DNA from: Epithemia pelagica
Taxonomy: Eukaryota; Bacillariophyta; Bacillariophyceae; Surirellales; Surirellaceae
Reading direction: 5' to 3'
NCBI GenBank assembly: GCA_946965045.2
Contig: OX337236.1
Location: 248,001 to 312,000 of the forward strand
DNA length: 64,000 bases
The position numbers and the translations under genes are program-made. Under the pieces are notes generated by a model. The model made no database searches, was not told where the DNA came from, and was given only the letters and a program-made list of their open reading frames with translations. Below, piece by piece: positions 1-11,000 of this stretch. The stretch's first letter is position 1; every line of letters begins with the position of its first letter.

Positions 1-594
1 CGGCAAGGTGGACAGTGCTTGCTGTACTGGTACATAGCCTTGGTCGGAAGCGTCGAGTTGTTGCTCGATATACGCAGCTGCTTGCTTCACATAGTCGTGC
101 GAGACCACTTCTACCAAGACTGCTTGATGTTCCTTGCCACCCAGTATGGTTGTTTGGAACATGGGATACAACAGCACTGTTTGGTTGTCGTCCTTGTCGT
201 CACTATCCTGTATTGGATGTGTGTTGGTCCTTGTGCGGGTTCGTTGTTTCGAGTCCTTGTTGTTGTTGTTGTGGTCGTCGTCTTGGAACCATTCGTGGAG
301 GACGGACCGTACCACGTCGACCGAGACGCCCATAAATTGTGCTCCGTCCTCCAGTCGACACCGACCTCCGAGGGTTGGTACCGCCACGTTGAGAAACTCG
401 TCTCGCACAGCCTCTCGGGTCCTGTACACGCCCAGAGAGGAACGATACCGTGGGAAGCCAGCATCCGGTGGCCGTTCCTTCTCCTTGCTACGAGTGTCCG
501 CAGACGTTGCTCGATGCAACAAGAGACTCATGAGACTGTCGGCATCGTCTTTGCAAAATGGACCATTCGTCCTTGTTCCTTCCGTTGCCGTCAT
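1..594 (-). CDS. UFL1-like (E3 UFM1-protein ligase) N-terminal part, runs off the left edge
   Basis: A reading frame of 198 codons is open without a stop from an ATG at 594 to the window edge. It does not appear as a long predicted ORF because its stop codon lies outside the window. The protein has a region around residues 55-100 (YRTREAVRDEFLNVAV, then LGGRCRLEDGAQFMGVSVD) that resembles the GGR...L..LGVD winged-helix repeats of UFL1, the ligase that attaches UFM1 to ER and ribosomal proteins. An Asp/Asn/Thr-rich stretch (residues about 112-140) interrupts the two conserved parts. A final segment (YIEQQLDASDQGYVPVQQAL) fits a further winged-helix unit. The identification rests on short motif similarity in a partial protein, so it is tentative; another winged-helix protein is possible. 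The coding frame itself is well supported by codon periodicity and lack of stops. Confidence 0.5.
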   Translation of the reverse strand, partial: MTATEGTRTNGPFCKDDADSLMSLLLHRATSADTRSKEKERPPDAGFPRYRSSLGVYRTREAVRDEFLNVAVPTLGGRCRLEDGAQFMGVSVDVVRSVLHEWFQDDDHNNNNKDSKQRTRTRTNTHPIQDSDDKDDNQTVLLYPMFQTTILGGKEHQAVLVEVVSHDYVKQAAAYIEQQLDASDQGYVPVQQALSTLP

Positions 595-917
595 GGTCTC
601 GGGATTATGATGATAATGTCCAAGTATGTTGTGTATTGCTCTGTTTGTTACAAGACAAAGATCTCACATGCTGATTGCTGATGCTTGTTCTATTGCGCAT
701 ATACCACCATGGTGCTTCTGTCAAAAACGCGAAGCCTGGATCTTTTTTTCCGGGTTCTATGATTCGCGACTGGATGAGTCATGAGTCGGATCAGTCCCGA
801 GTGCGGAAGAACCCCAACTGGCACGGATACACCCAATCGGTACGTGCCTTTGAAAACTGATGTTTCTTCTATTGACTTTAAAGTCCTGGACGCTCGAGCG
901 TGTGTATTTCCCCGTCT

Positions 918-1727
918 TTGGGTCGACACCCCCTAGCGGGGGTGGCTAAGAGGGTTTAATTTCGTGTAGCCAACCCCATCTCTCTGGTGTCCGGTCTAGT
1001 CGGCAGGCATATCTCATTTTCACAACCACGATAACAACACGACAAGTCTAGTCGGCAGGCATATCTCATTTTCACAACCACGATAACAACACGACAATCA
1101 AACTTTGTTGTTGCTGGTGACCTCCTATGATCACCCCATCATGATCCGACCATCGTGTGATTCATATTAGTACCATGGTAGTGCATTGTGAGCGGCGCAG
1201 TGCATGAGGGTCACTCTAGGCAAGGATGAAAATAGTGGCCCAGCATTATGGCACGACACGAGACCATGATGGCCCCCAAAACACATGGGAATAGAGGTCC
1301 TGCTGTCGATACACTCCGTTACTACTGTTATGTATATTGTGTACCATTAGGTGTCGAAACAATGAATGATAAGAGCCATACATCCCTCTTAGATGCTTCG
1401 TTCGAAATTGTGAGGCGTTGCTTCCGTATGACCGTGCCACGAGGCATGGTGCCTGTGAACCAGCTCTACAATAGACTCAACCTTCATATTTTGGCCATGC
1501 AGATGTATCCTACGCTATTGGTTAGAGGTCTATGACTCGGCCGACAGGTACCAAGTGTCAAAATAGGTGCACAACAACAGGTGCAACACCGAGGTCCGTG
1601 TTGTTATCGCGATGGATGGAATGAGAAACAGGTTATTTTTCTACCAGAGAGATGGGGGTGTTTCAACGAAATTACAACCTCAAAGACACCCCCGCTAGGG
1701 GGTGTTGGGTCGACAGTCGACACCCCA
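918..1727. mobile_element. short non-autonomous element with about 65-bp imperfect terminal inverted repeats
   Basis: The sequence near 920-990 (gggtcgac, then caccccctagcgggggtg, then taatttcgt and ccccatctctctgg) returns in reverse complement at about 1640-1725 with the same order of blocks. The 18-base palindromic core at 928-945 is matched exactly by its reverse complement at about 1687-1704. The two ends are therefore inverted repeats of roughly 65 bp, with a small extra GTCGAC palindrome at the right end. The interior of about 0.65 kb holds no convincing gene; a 95-codon open frame at 1248-1535 has no recognisable domain. No clear target duplication could be seen, so the superfamily is not assigned. 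Confidence 0.55.
994..1097. repeat. 52-bp perfect tandem duplication
   Basis: Two identical 52-bp units, 994-1045 and 1046-1097, each begin gtctagtcggcaggcata and end with acgacaa. They lie just inside the left inverted repeat of the element at 918-1727. Identity of the copies suggests a recent duplication. Confidence 0.95.
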
Positions 1728-1903
1728 ATTATTTTGTTCTGTACTTACTACATTATTATTATTTGGGGCAGTGGTTGCGTCCAAAAGCCAAGAGAGAGAC
1801 GAGTTGACCATGACGAGAGGAGATAGAGCGAGGAGACAGCGGCATGTATATTCTCCAGTGTGATATGCGAATAGCCCATTGTTTCGAATTTTTTTGTGTC
1901 TGA

Positions 1904-3434
1904 ATGAACGTATACAGTACGGTCATGTCCTTTTCGTTGAGCCAACAAAAGGCGTTGGCCATTGTGCCCAAGGTGACGGGTTGCTTGTCCATGACCTCCT
2001 CGGCCACCATTTTGTGGTTGATTGGTCGACAAGCCGAACCCAAAACGGTGTATCATCGCTTGTTGGTGGGCATGTCCGTGGCCGACATTTCCTCTAGTTT
2101 GTGGTTGTCCCTGTCGACCTGGCCCATTCCGCGAGAATCGGGCATTTTGTGGGCGTCCGGGACGGATCGAACCTGTTCCGTCCAAGGCTTTTTTACTCAA
2201 TTTGGCATTTCGTCGCCCCTTTACAATGTATCGCTGTCACTCTATTATCTCTTGGTAATTCGATATTCATGGAAGGAAGAAAAGTTGCAAACCATTGAAA
2301 AATGGTTGCATCTCGGTCCCTTGCTGTGGGCCTCGGGGACGACGATCGCCTCCTTCGCCATGAATTTGTTTGGCTGGGCCAATTTGTGGTGTTGGTTGGC
2401 CAAGTCGGGACCGTGGACGGACAATCCCAATCTTTGGCGATGGGCCTTTTTCTATGGACCGCTCTGGTCCGCCCTCCTCTTTGTCACTTTGGCCCTCCTG
2501 AGTGTCTTTCACCATGTTCGGACCGTGACCTTGCGGTCCGAACAATACTTACCCGATGTCGTGTCCACACAAGTCTTTTACGATCATGGATTTCGCGAAA
2601 GTAGCAGCAATGGTATGATGCGTGCGGCAAGTACCAGAGCTTCTGTCGCACAACCATCCCATGCAACTCGAAGTCAACCACCATCCTCACGAACAATACA
2701 ATCCTCACTCCTCACCCGTACTAGTACGCGAATCGGTAGAACCAGCGGTTCGACGGTCCAGTGCGACGGCACCCACCTTGCACGTTTATGGGATGCAAGT
2801 TCCCCGTGCGGAAACGGAACTGGAGGCATCTCCCAGTATGCCAGTCACTACTACTACTACTACGAGCACGACCACTACTACTTCCATTGCTGACGCTCTC
2901 CTGTGCAACCCCATTTGTTGTTGTCGTGGTGGCTGCTCCCACAACGATCGACCGCCACGGCATCCCTTTGCCATTCGACGTCGTCAAGTGGCGCATCAAT
3001 GTTTGCGCTATGCCTGTGCCTTTTACCTGACGTGGATTCCCATTTCCTTGGTCCGCATTTTGCAAACCATGGACCATCCGCCCGTCTATGCCATTTTACT
3101 GTGGGCCGCCATTGCCACACCGATGCAAGGCTTGCCCAATTTTTGCATTTATCTCTTTCCCAAATACTTGGCCCGACGACAGGCCCAACGCAATGTCACG
3201 GCACCAGAAGAAGAAGAAGATGACGACGACGACGAAGCGAATAAAGAGGAGGAGTGTTTGGAAGATGAACCCTCTACGGCTGCGAATCATTATCCTTCTC
3301 ATGAGACAACACCGCGTGAAACAGTACAAGAAGCAACCACCACAGCGGAAACCAACGGAATGGACGACAAGCGAGAAACTGATGTAGTGACAACCACCAT
3401 CCATAATGATGCATTGGAATCCAGTCCGTCCTGA
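1904..3434 (+). CDS. seven-transmembrane (GPCR-like) receptor, reading frame changes once
   Basis: The first part (ATG 1904 to about 2600) encodes hydrophobic helices in the order expected for TM1-TM5 of a receptor: a segment with VTGCLSMTSSATILWLI, then HRLLVGMSVADISSSLWL, a CSVQGFFTQFGISSPLYNVSLSLYYLL block like the TM3 region of class A or cAMP-receptor-type proteins, then two more helices ending before HHVRTV. The next two helices (YACAFYLTWIPISLVRIL and YAILLWAAIATPMQGLPNFCIYLF) are in the neighbouring frame, open from 2619 to 3434, followed by an acidic tail. The frame must therefore shift somewhere between 2619 and 2893. A GT at 2614 with an AG at 2836 gives an in-frame 223-bp intron, but the removed part also reads like coding sequence, so a single-base indel is equally possible. 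The low-complexity Thr run lies in the third intracellular loop. Ligand is unknown. Confidence 0.6.
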
Positions 3435-4058
3435 TAGACCAACGGACCACGCTCCGGGGAGTTTGATTCTTGTCGTATGGATGATATGAGGGTTGCTCCA
3501 ACAAGTCACACTTTTACCAAACGTTTTTTTGGGTCATCATGAGAGAAAACGCCATGGAACGTACAAATCCAATGGCCAATGTTGTTGACACGTACTCGTA
3601 GCCACACAGGCGTCTACCGACAGACACGGTCGAATCTAGAGATTCTCTCCTCGAGACACAATCACAAGCAAGGGTGCTATCCGTTCACGAAATGGTGTGC
3701 GGAATGAATCACCAGAGAGACGGTTGTTGTGATTCAAAGAAATTGGACAACAACAACAACAGCAACAACAAGAAAGAGAGGAAACGAAGGGGAAGATGAA
3801 GAGCATCTTTCGAGTCGACCAAACGAGAGAACCACGTCGTACAAGAAGGAACATGCCTCCAAAGAGATGCTGGAGAATCCTGTAGGTAGATTGTTTGCCC
3901 GTGTGTCACTTCTGTCTACGCCCCCCTCTCTGTGATATGGCTCCACTAGTAGCTAGAGAAGTATACGACTTTCTCGAGGTACGAGTAATATATTAGTGGA
4001 ATGACATGGAGGTTGGAGAAGACTAGATTGTTTGGCTCTTGTCTCGTGTCCCTTCTCC
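3435..4058. other. intergenic, no gene seen
   Basis: This stretch between the receptor-like gene and the MITE has several short open frames on both strands, all low-complexity and with no recognisable domain. A CAA-repeat tract lies near 3749-3770. Confidence 0.6.
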
Positions 4059-4322
4059 TACTCCTAGTGTCTAGTCTACCGGTCTCTGTCCTCATATGAG
4101 GACATCATGTCCAAGATATTAAAGCCTGGCAACCGGTACCAAGATATTAAAGCCTGACAACTGGTACGTGTACTATGACCAAACTAAACCTGAGGAAAAC
4201 GATGGTGCCATCCATTTTTCTCTATGCTGCAAAGAATACCATGAACTGAGATGTGCCAAATGTGTCCTCATATGAGGACATATCCTCATATGAGGACAAT
4301 GGTAGACTAGACACTAGGAGTA
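4059..4322. mobile_element. TA-flanked MITE (Tc1/mariner, Stowaway-like)
   Basis: A perfect 20-bp terminal inverted repeat (CTCCTAGTGTCTAGTCTACC at 4061-4080 and its complement at 4301-4320) is flanked on both sides by TA (4059-4060 and 4321-4322), the target duplication typical of Tc1/mariner elements. The palindrome TCCTCATATGAGGA occurs once near the left end and twice near the right end. Inside, a 28-bp unit starting ccaagatattaaagcctg is present twice in tandem (4111-4138, 4139-4166). At 260 bp it cannot encode a transposase. The assignment to mariner rests on the TA duplication only. Confidence 0.8.
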
Positions 4323-4708
4323 TATTCAAGGAGTACCGTCGTCTCATAGCATAGATCTAGCCATAGCCACCATAGCTATGGACCACATAGCACAATCGCG
4401 CCGCATTCTCTTCTTGTTGTGTGATTTGAATGCCCCGGCCGGCGACCACGCGTGACGAGACGTTCAAGAATAAGCGTTTTGAAACCGAATCCGAAAGGAT
4501 TCAAACCGACCAACCATAAAAGATGTGGTCGGGAATCGGGAAGCAAAAAGTTCATGGCCACAACAACAAATGATGAAATAGAAGCAGCCTCTCTCTATAG
4601 TGCACATTGTCGTCCATGATACTCCTATAGAAAAGGACAGAGGACTCTCGCAAACACAAACAAACAAACAAACATCTTTCCGTAACAGTCCACTGGTTTG
4701 AGTGAATC

Positions 4709-7700
4709 ATGTGGACACCAATAAGGTGTCGGACAAGACCCACGTCCACCACCATCCGGATGGTGCGGCCCCTTGTTGTGATGGTGGTATGGCTGGCCGT
4801 TCTTCTCGGCAGAACAGTCGTCATTCATGGTGGATTTGTTCCCCTCGAAGAGGATCCCCCCACACCTGGAATGCCAGAGCCACCACTCCAACAAGAACAA
4901 GTTGACCAACCAACGACAGTTTCATCGCCTCCCATGGCACAATCTGCCTGGACCGAACACGATCGATTGGATCGGGACTTGTCGCTCCATTCTCCCACCA
5001 ATGATACCACGACGACAACGATGACGAATGCCGCTCGTACGGCGAGTCAAACCCTGTGGATGGGTTCCTCCATGACGCATCGCTTGGAAGCCTTGTTTCA
5101 AAAGACGACGTCCGACACGTGTCGAGCCTTGATTGTGCGTCATTTGGGCTATTTCGTATCGGCCCTGGGTCGAGAAGAAGCCTTGCCCTTTGCCGGCAAT
5201 GGCGGTTTTCGACTCGAAACGACGTGTCCCGAACCAGCCTACGAAGATTGGACCAATTTGCCACCCGGCATGCATTTGGGACATTTGCAAAATCGTTCCT
5301 ATCAACCGCCGCCCACACAAGCCACGTATGTGCAACATGCCAATGACTTGAAACTCTTGTATTTGATTTTGGCCCATGACGATGCACCGGCCGTCATTCG
5401 ATTGGTCCAAGCCTTGCAAGACAATGACAACGACAGTACTCCTCACCCCCACAACAACAACTCCACACACTTGAAGAATGCGTCTTTTTCCTCACAGTCC
5501 CCCACCAGCAACAAAAGCACTCCCACCTCTTGGTTTGTCATTCATGTCGATGCCAAGGAATCCAGCGAGGCCACCTACCAACGTCTCCACGACTATGCCC
5601 TCGAGCATGCCAACGTTCATGTCGTGGCCCATCCCTACCGGGTGCGGGTCACTTGGGGTGGCTTTTCCATGGTCAATGCCACCTTGCAAATGCTCCAATT
5701 CGCCACGGGACACCTTCCCGGACAGGCCGCCTTGGACTTTGACAAGGCCATTCACTTGTCCGCCACCACCTATCCCCTTGCCTCCACTACCGAAATTCGA
5801 CACGAATTGGCCAAGTATCCCGTGGATGCCAATTTTATGAATGTGATTATGAAACCACAGTAAGTGTGTAGTGTGTGTGTGACAACCAACGGAAGGAATA
5901 ATGGAACCGTGCGTGGCTCACGCGTGTTTGTATGTATGACTGTTTGTTTTATCAGGAGATCCAAAACATGGAATTACTTTGTCGAATGCGACGACGCCTT
6001 GCATCGCATTTACCAGTTGCCGGTACCCACGCACGCCACGCATGGCTTTGATTTGTTTGAGACCAGTCAATGGTGGATCATTAGTCGCGACTTTGCCGAG
6101 TACTTGGCGGCCGCCCGTCCGGGCACCTTTGTGCACCAATTTGTCCCCTACGCACAGCATGTCGTGGTATCGGACGAACACTTTTTTGGCACCATTTTGC
6201 GCAATACCGAGTTTTGTTTGACCCATGTCAATCGCAATTATTTGCACATGGAATTTGATACCTGGGAATCCGACGTACCCCCCTCGCAACGAGATGGTCG
6301 CAAATGCATCATGAAGGATCCGCATCATTGTGGACGATCGCCTCGAACCTTGACAATGGCCGACGATGGACCCCTTTTGGAATTGTCGGACAATTTGTTT
6401 GCCCGCAAAGTACGTACGCATGATCGTATACACATGGGGATTACGATGGGTTGTGGTCATTCGGGTCCATCCTAGTACTATTACAAGGATGCAACCTTGG
6501 TGAAACTCTCGTCCTCACCACCGTTTTGCTTGTTTGTTTGTATTTATTTCTATATTAGTTGACGGGCGATTCCGACCTCAAGGATCAGGTGGATCAATGG
6601 CGACGAGAACGAGAAGAAGATATTCAACACGCATTGCGTCATCCCGAACAGGGTATCCAGCTCCGTCGTCGTCACGCGGTGGAATTTGAAGGGGAGGGTG
6701 TCTTGTTGGTGGCCAAATCCACGGTCCAACCCAATGCCATGCCCCAATGTTTGGGATTGGGCGATGTGGGCAATGTCGTCCAGTTGGTCCCCTGCTTTTA
6801 TCCCTGGGTCCCCTCCAATTTGTTGCCGCGCTGGGAAACGGGCGCCGTGATTACTGCCGAAGTCCGACCCCACAACAAGTGGGAGTGGTCACCCTGTACC
6901 AGCACGCATGGCCGTTTGGAACGCAACCCGGTCACGGGAGGCATGACGGTCCACGCCGCACCCAACCACCACAACAACACGACGACGACGACGACGAGTC
7001 GTCATGGACCCTTGTGTATGCTCAAACAAGTCGATGGAGGTATGTATCATGGCTTGTCTTTGTGTAGGTCGTAGTTGTGGGTGAATGTGTTTTCTCATGT
7101 GATCTGTGACGACTTTTGCTACCTATTATTATCTAGTTCGAGCGGGACGGTGCTTTGATGGGGAAACCGGAAATGGTGAGGTGGAGACCAATGTGTTTCC
7201 CTGCATTCGTGACAATTGGGGTCAACTCGTGTCGGTGGGCACTGGTCAGTTTGCTCCCACCGATGCCATTTACATTTCGGTTCCCCAGCAACGGCAACGC
7301 TACATGGAAGAACAAGCGGGTCAGACCTATCATCCCACTCTGTGTCTGGGCATGGCCCGTAATGGATCGTCCACGACAACAACCAATTCAACTGTCACGG
7401 AGGGGACCGGGAATCATGATCATGATGACCGTCCAAACAACAACAGCAACAAGATTGTCATGGTGCCCTGTTTTGGGAATCGTACGGACATGATGATTTT
7501 GGAATTTTTCTTTGTGCCCTTTATCATTCCCACCGAGGAGGAAGAGGAACGACTGCAGGCCCTCACACATGACCCTGCATCCTTGGAGATGCAACAACAA
7601 CAACAACAAGAAGCCAAAGAAGAAAAAGAACCAGTGGCTCTCATCGACAACGACGGTTCGTTTCTGGAGACATCCCCGGATCCGACCCATTGTGTAGCAG

Positions 7701-7714
7701 TCGATCCGGACTAG
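4709..7714 (+). CDS. GT14-family glycosyltransferase (core-2/I-branching or xylosyltransferase-like), type II membrane protein
   Basis: Four exons read as one frame: 4709-5859, 5956-6409, 6559-7039 and 7137-7714, giving 887 residues. All introns are GT-AG (GTAAGT, GTACGT and GTATGT donors) and 95-149 bp long. A hydrophobic segment near residues 18-35 (VRPLVVMVVWLAVLLG) is a likely signal anchor, placing the catalytic part in the Golgi lumen. The GT14 core is clear: WFVIHVDAKE, WGGFSMVNATL, LSATTYPLAS, then across the first splice junction WNYFVECDD, SQWWIISRDFAEYL and the conserved SDEHFFGTIL. The enzyme should transfer GlcNAc or xylose from a UDP-sugar to a glycan or protein. The last 300 residues contain spaced VPCF or FPCI motifs (VVQLVPCFYPW, NVFPCIRDNW, VMVPCFGNR), perhaps a carbohydrate-binding trefoil; that is inference. 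A Gln-rich run lies near the C terminus. Confidence 0.85.
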
Positions 7715-8032
7715 TAGACATTGGAGACATGACACCGATGGATGCATTGAGCAATCGCTTCGCGTGTGTCGTGAGAAATAATCATGGGTTGCTCTCTACT
7801 CATTCTTATCTCATACATGGTGCATGAAAGAAGATCCAATCGTTGGTCTCCAGAGACTCTGTGCATGGCGTTATTGATCGCACGATCCATCCAGAGTCAT
7901 TGCTTATACAGCCCGTCCATGTCTCCGATTCAACGACAATTCAAAAGAGCGCCCAAACCACCGTAGGCACGCGGATTGGATGGCCGAAACCACTCTATTA
8001 TAATAGGACTATAGTCCGTAGTGGGTAATAGA
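7715..8032. other. intergenic between convergent genes
   Basis: The glycosyltransferase ends at 7714 on the plus strand and the large membrane protein gene ends at 8033 on the minus strand. The 318 bp between them must hold both 3' untranslated regions; no further gene or repeat was seen. Confidence 0.6.
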
Positions 8033-11000
8033 TTACTCAACGGCTCCTTCATTCTCCTCTATTAAGACTGGTTTTTGTGCGCTGAACGAAGTAGAATCGC
8101 GCGTCATTTCGTGGGCGCGAGTGGAAGATGGCACTCCGTCACGATTGTCCCCATGCGAGGCAGGATCTTCGTCCGCATGACCATCTCCATCCGTCCGATC
8201 CTGTCCGCACGGCGCTGAGAACACGAGCCCCAAGACGCAGGAACTGGCCAGGAGCCTCAACCACCAGCGAGACGAGGACAAGAGTCCCGATGCTGCGGAG
8301 GAAGATGACAAGACATCCAACGAAGTACCTCGTACCATGGTTGCAACGGGTCCATCTCGTTGTATGCGGTCGTTCATGGCGGTATGAACCAATCGCATTG
8401 TTATCGAGACGACAAAAGAGTTCAACAAGGCTCCGCCAATCAGGTATCCCGCGTTCCATTCCACAGAAGACTGGACGGTAAAACAATTGGCGTCACTCAA
8501 GTCCGCATCGCTTGGCCAGTAATCTTGAACAACTTCGTTGATGGTCTCGCATCGATCACCAATAATAAAGGAAGCAAAGGTTGAAATTTCGAGTAAAGAC
8601 GCCACAATGGACAAACAAAACACTTCGACAGCACTCCAGGCATTCGCGATTTCGGCTAGAAAAAGGATATCAAGCTGCCGTTTTACATTCATGGGAAACA
8701 CAAGCAAGATAAAGAGCCAGTACAGACAGGCAAAGGGTGCCACAACGGCATAAAAGAAGTATGCTGTCATCAAAATGTACGTGCCGACAGTCGAGTGACT
8801 GGACGCCGGAATTGATGTACCCAACGAGACCAACGAATAGGCGGTTCGGCGGTTCTCCTCGCCCAATGCAAGACCAGCCAGACCACCGAATTCAAATACA
8901 AAGCTCGTCTTCGTTATGCCAATGCCCAGAAGAATCGCCGCTGCCATCCATAACAGCAGGAGTAAAACCATGCAAAGTCGTGACAGCTGTCGTCTTGTTC
9001 CGTTGACATGAAACGAATGGTACAAAAGAGATTGCGGAGGTTCCGCTGTCGATGGATTCGCAGCATTTTCGTCTGTCGTTGTCGGTTCTGTTTCTGTCGT
9101 TGGAAACACACTTTCGGCCAACCGGTGGCAGTACACTGCATCATGTCCCAACCCCAGGGACAGTGTCGTGGCCAACAAAAAGCCATAAAACCCATAGTGT
9201 GGAACGACAGCAACATCTAGGCCAATCACATCGCCATCAAAGAATCGAAGGTGGTACCGAAAGGCCACCATCATCAATACTAATACGTATGTGTCCACAA
9301 GTGAAAATTTGCCAAGTGAATCCAAGGCCAGCAACAGCTGACCTCGCGGTCCATCTTGAATCTTGCGAGACACAAAGCATATCAGCATAATGACAAGTTT
9401 TGCATACGGCCAGATTCCACTGAAAACAACCACCAAAAAGAAAACCGGATAAATACCGGCATTCCACATTTCATGGGCCGTTCCAAATAAGGTGAATTCA
9501 AATAGCGACGGCAGCTCCAACGTCTTTCTTCCAATCACTGCAGTAAGTTCAACACTGGCACCCACAGACAGATTGCTACTTAGAAGAATGAATATCGTTA
9601 CAAGGATCAGCATGGGTAAGCCAATTCGTGTATGCAGAGCAATGTGTGGACTGTCCAAAAGGGCCGGCTTTGGTTTTTCCACATTGTTTGGTGTATCATT
9701 AAACGGATTGTAGGGATTGGTTCCATTCACAAGGTCGTCCCCCATGCCTGGATCGAGCAACGGCTGCGTCATTGGGTTTGCCGATTCCTCCGGGTTCGGA
9801 TCGGCTCCTCCATTCGATCCACCATGGTTGGGCAAGGCGGATTTTTCTTGGAGTAACAGGACCACAGGTTGTGCTAGAACCAGCATGGTGGCTACAATTA
9901 GAATCATTGACCACAACTCTTGGGGATCGTATAGCTCGTCGTGGTCGTCGTCGGTATTAGTATCGTCATGATGTGGGGAACCAGTTTCATGGCCCGTACA
10001 CAACTGAAACGCTTCGGAAAGAGAATAGACTGACGCCAAATTGACAAAATCGCGACCGGAATCGGCAGCCCAGCCGACCATGGCCTGGACCAAGTCTTGC
10101 ACCACCGGATAATCCAGAGTCGTCAAGGTATAGGTCATGGTCTCATTCGTGTTGGCATCCTCATTCTTGTTGTCCTGTAGTGTCACAGATGTGCTAACAT
10201 TGGCCGCAAACAATCCAATGGCAAAGCTGGCATTCTCTCCGTTCAATGACGACGACATGACGCCGGACGATACGAGGAAATCATCCACTGGAACCAAAAG
10301 GCAATGTCCATGTTCAAAGACACGGGCCAAGCCAAATGACTTGAGTTGATTCACGTTGTAGTGCAAGAGTAACCGGTCGGCCAAAGCCAGGTCATTCCAA
10401 AACAGTGTAATGTTGGCGGTGGCGGTAATGTTGGGCAAATGAAGGTCCAGCTGCAAGACCAACTGTGGTACTTGTACTGCGGCTGCTGTGGACGGTTCGT
10501 TGGTTCCATAGGACACGGCATTGGAGAGGGATAGTCCATCGTCCGTGGGTGCCAACAGATTCAGCGAGTCAATTTGTCCAATGTTCTGAAAGTACATATT
10601 GGTCACGTTTAAACGATACAGACCAGCATGCGGGTCTCTGTCACGATGAAATTCTACTGTCATCTCCTTGTCCTCTCGGACCTCGGTCTTTTCTTTGTGC
10701 CACTTGTTGTTGTTGTTGTTGTTGATGGTGTTGCCCCACCAGGACCACACGTCGTCGTCGTCATCGTCGTCGTTGTCGTCGCGTGCCAGGAGGTTCCACG
10801 ACGACGAGTGTTGATCCTCCAAGAGGGTTTGAGTGACGGAATCGGCCGTACATTGAATGTACCGATTCAAGTGGTCCAGTGTCTTGGGGTGGGACAAAAA
10901 GGTTTGCAATTGCTGAAGCGGCATGACTTTCGAAAAATTCAGCCACTGCAGAGACATGTCGTCGGATGGTGATGATGGTGGTGGAGGACACACCAGCTCC

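Noticed and set aside
19-681. 220-residue plus-strand open frame
   Set aside because: Its text is irregular and Cys/Val-rich, whereas the minus strand carries a continuous frame from 594 to the edge with conserved winged-helix-like motifs.
1248-1535. 95-residue frame inside the inverted-repeat element
   Set aside because: No recognisable domain and no transposase-like motif; length is compatible with chance.
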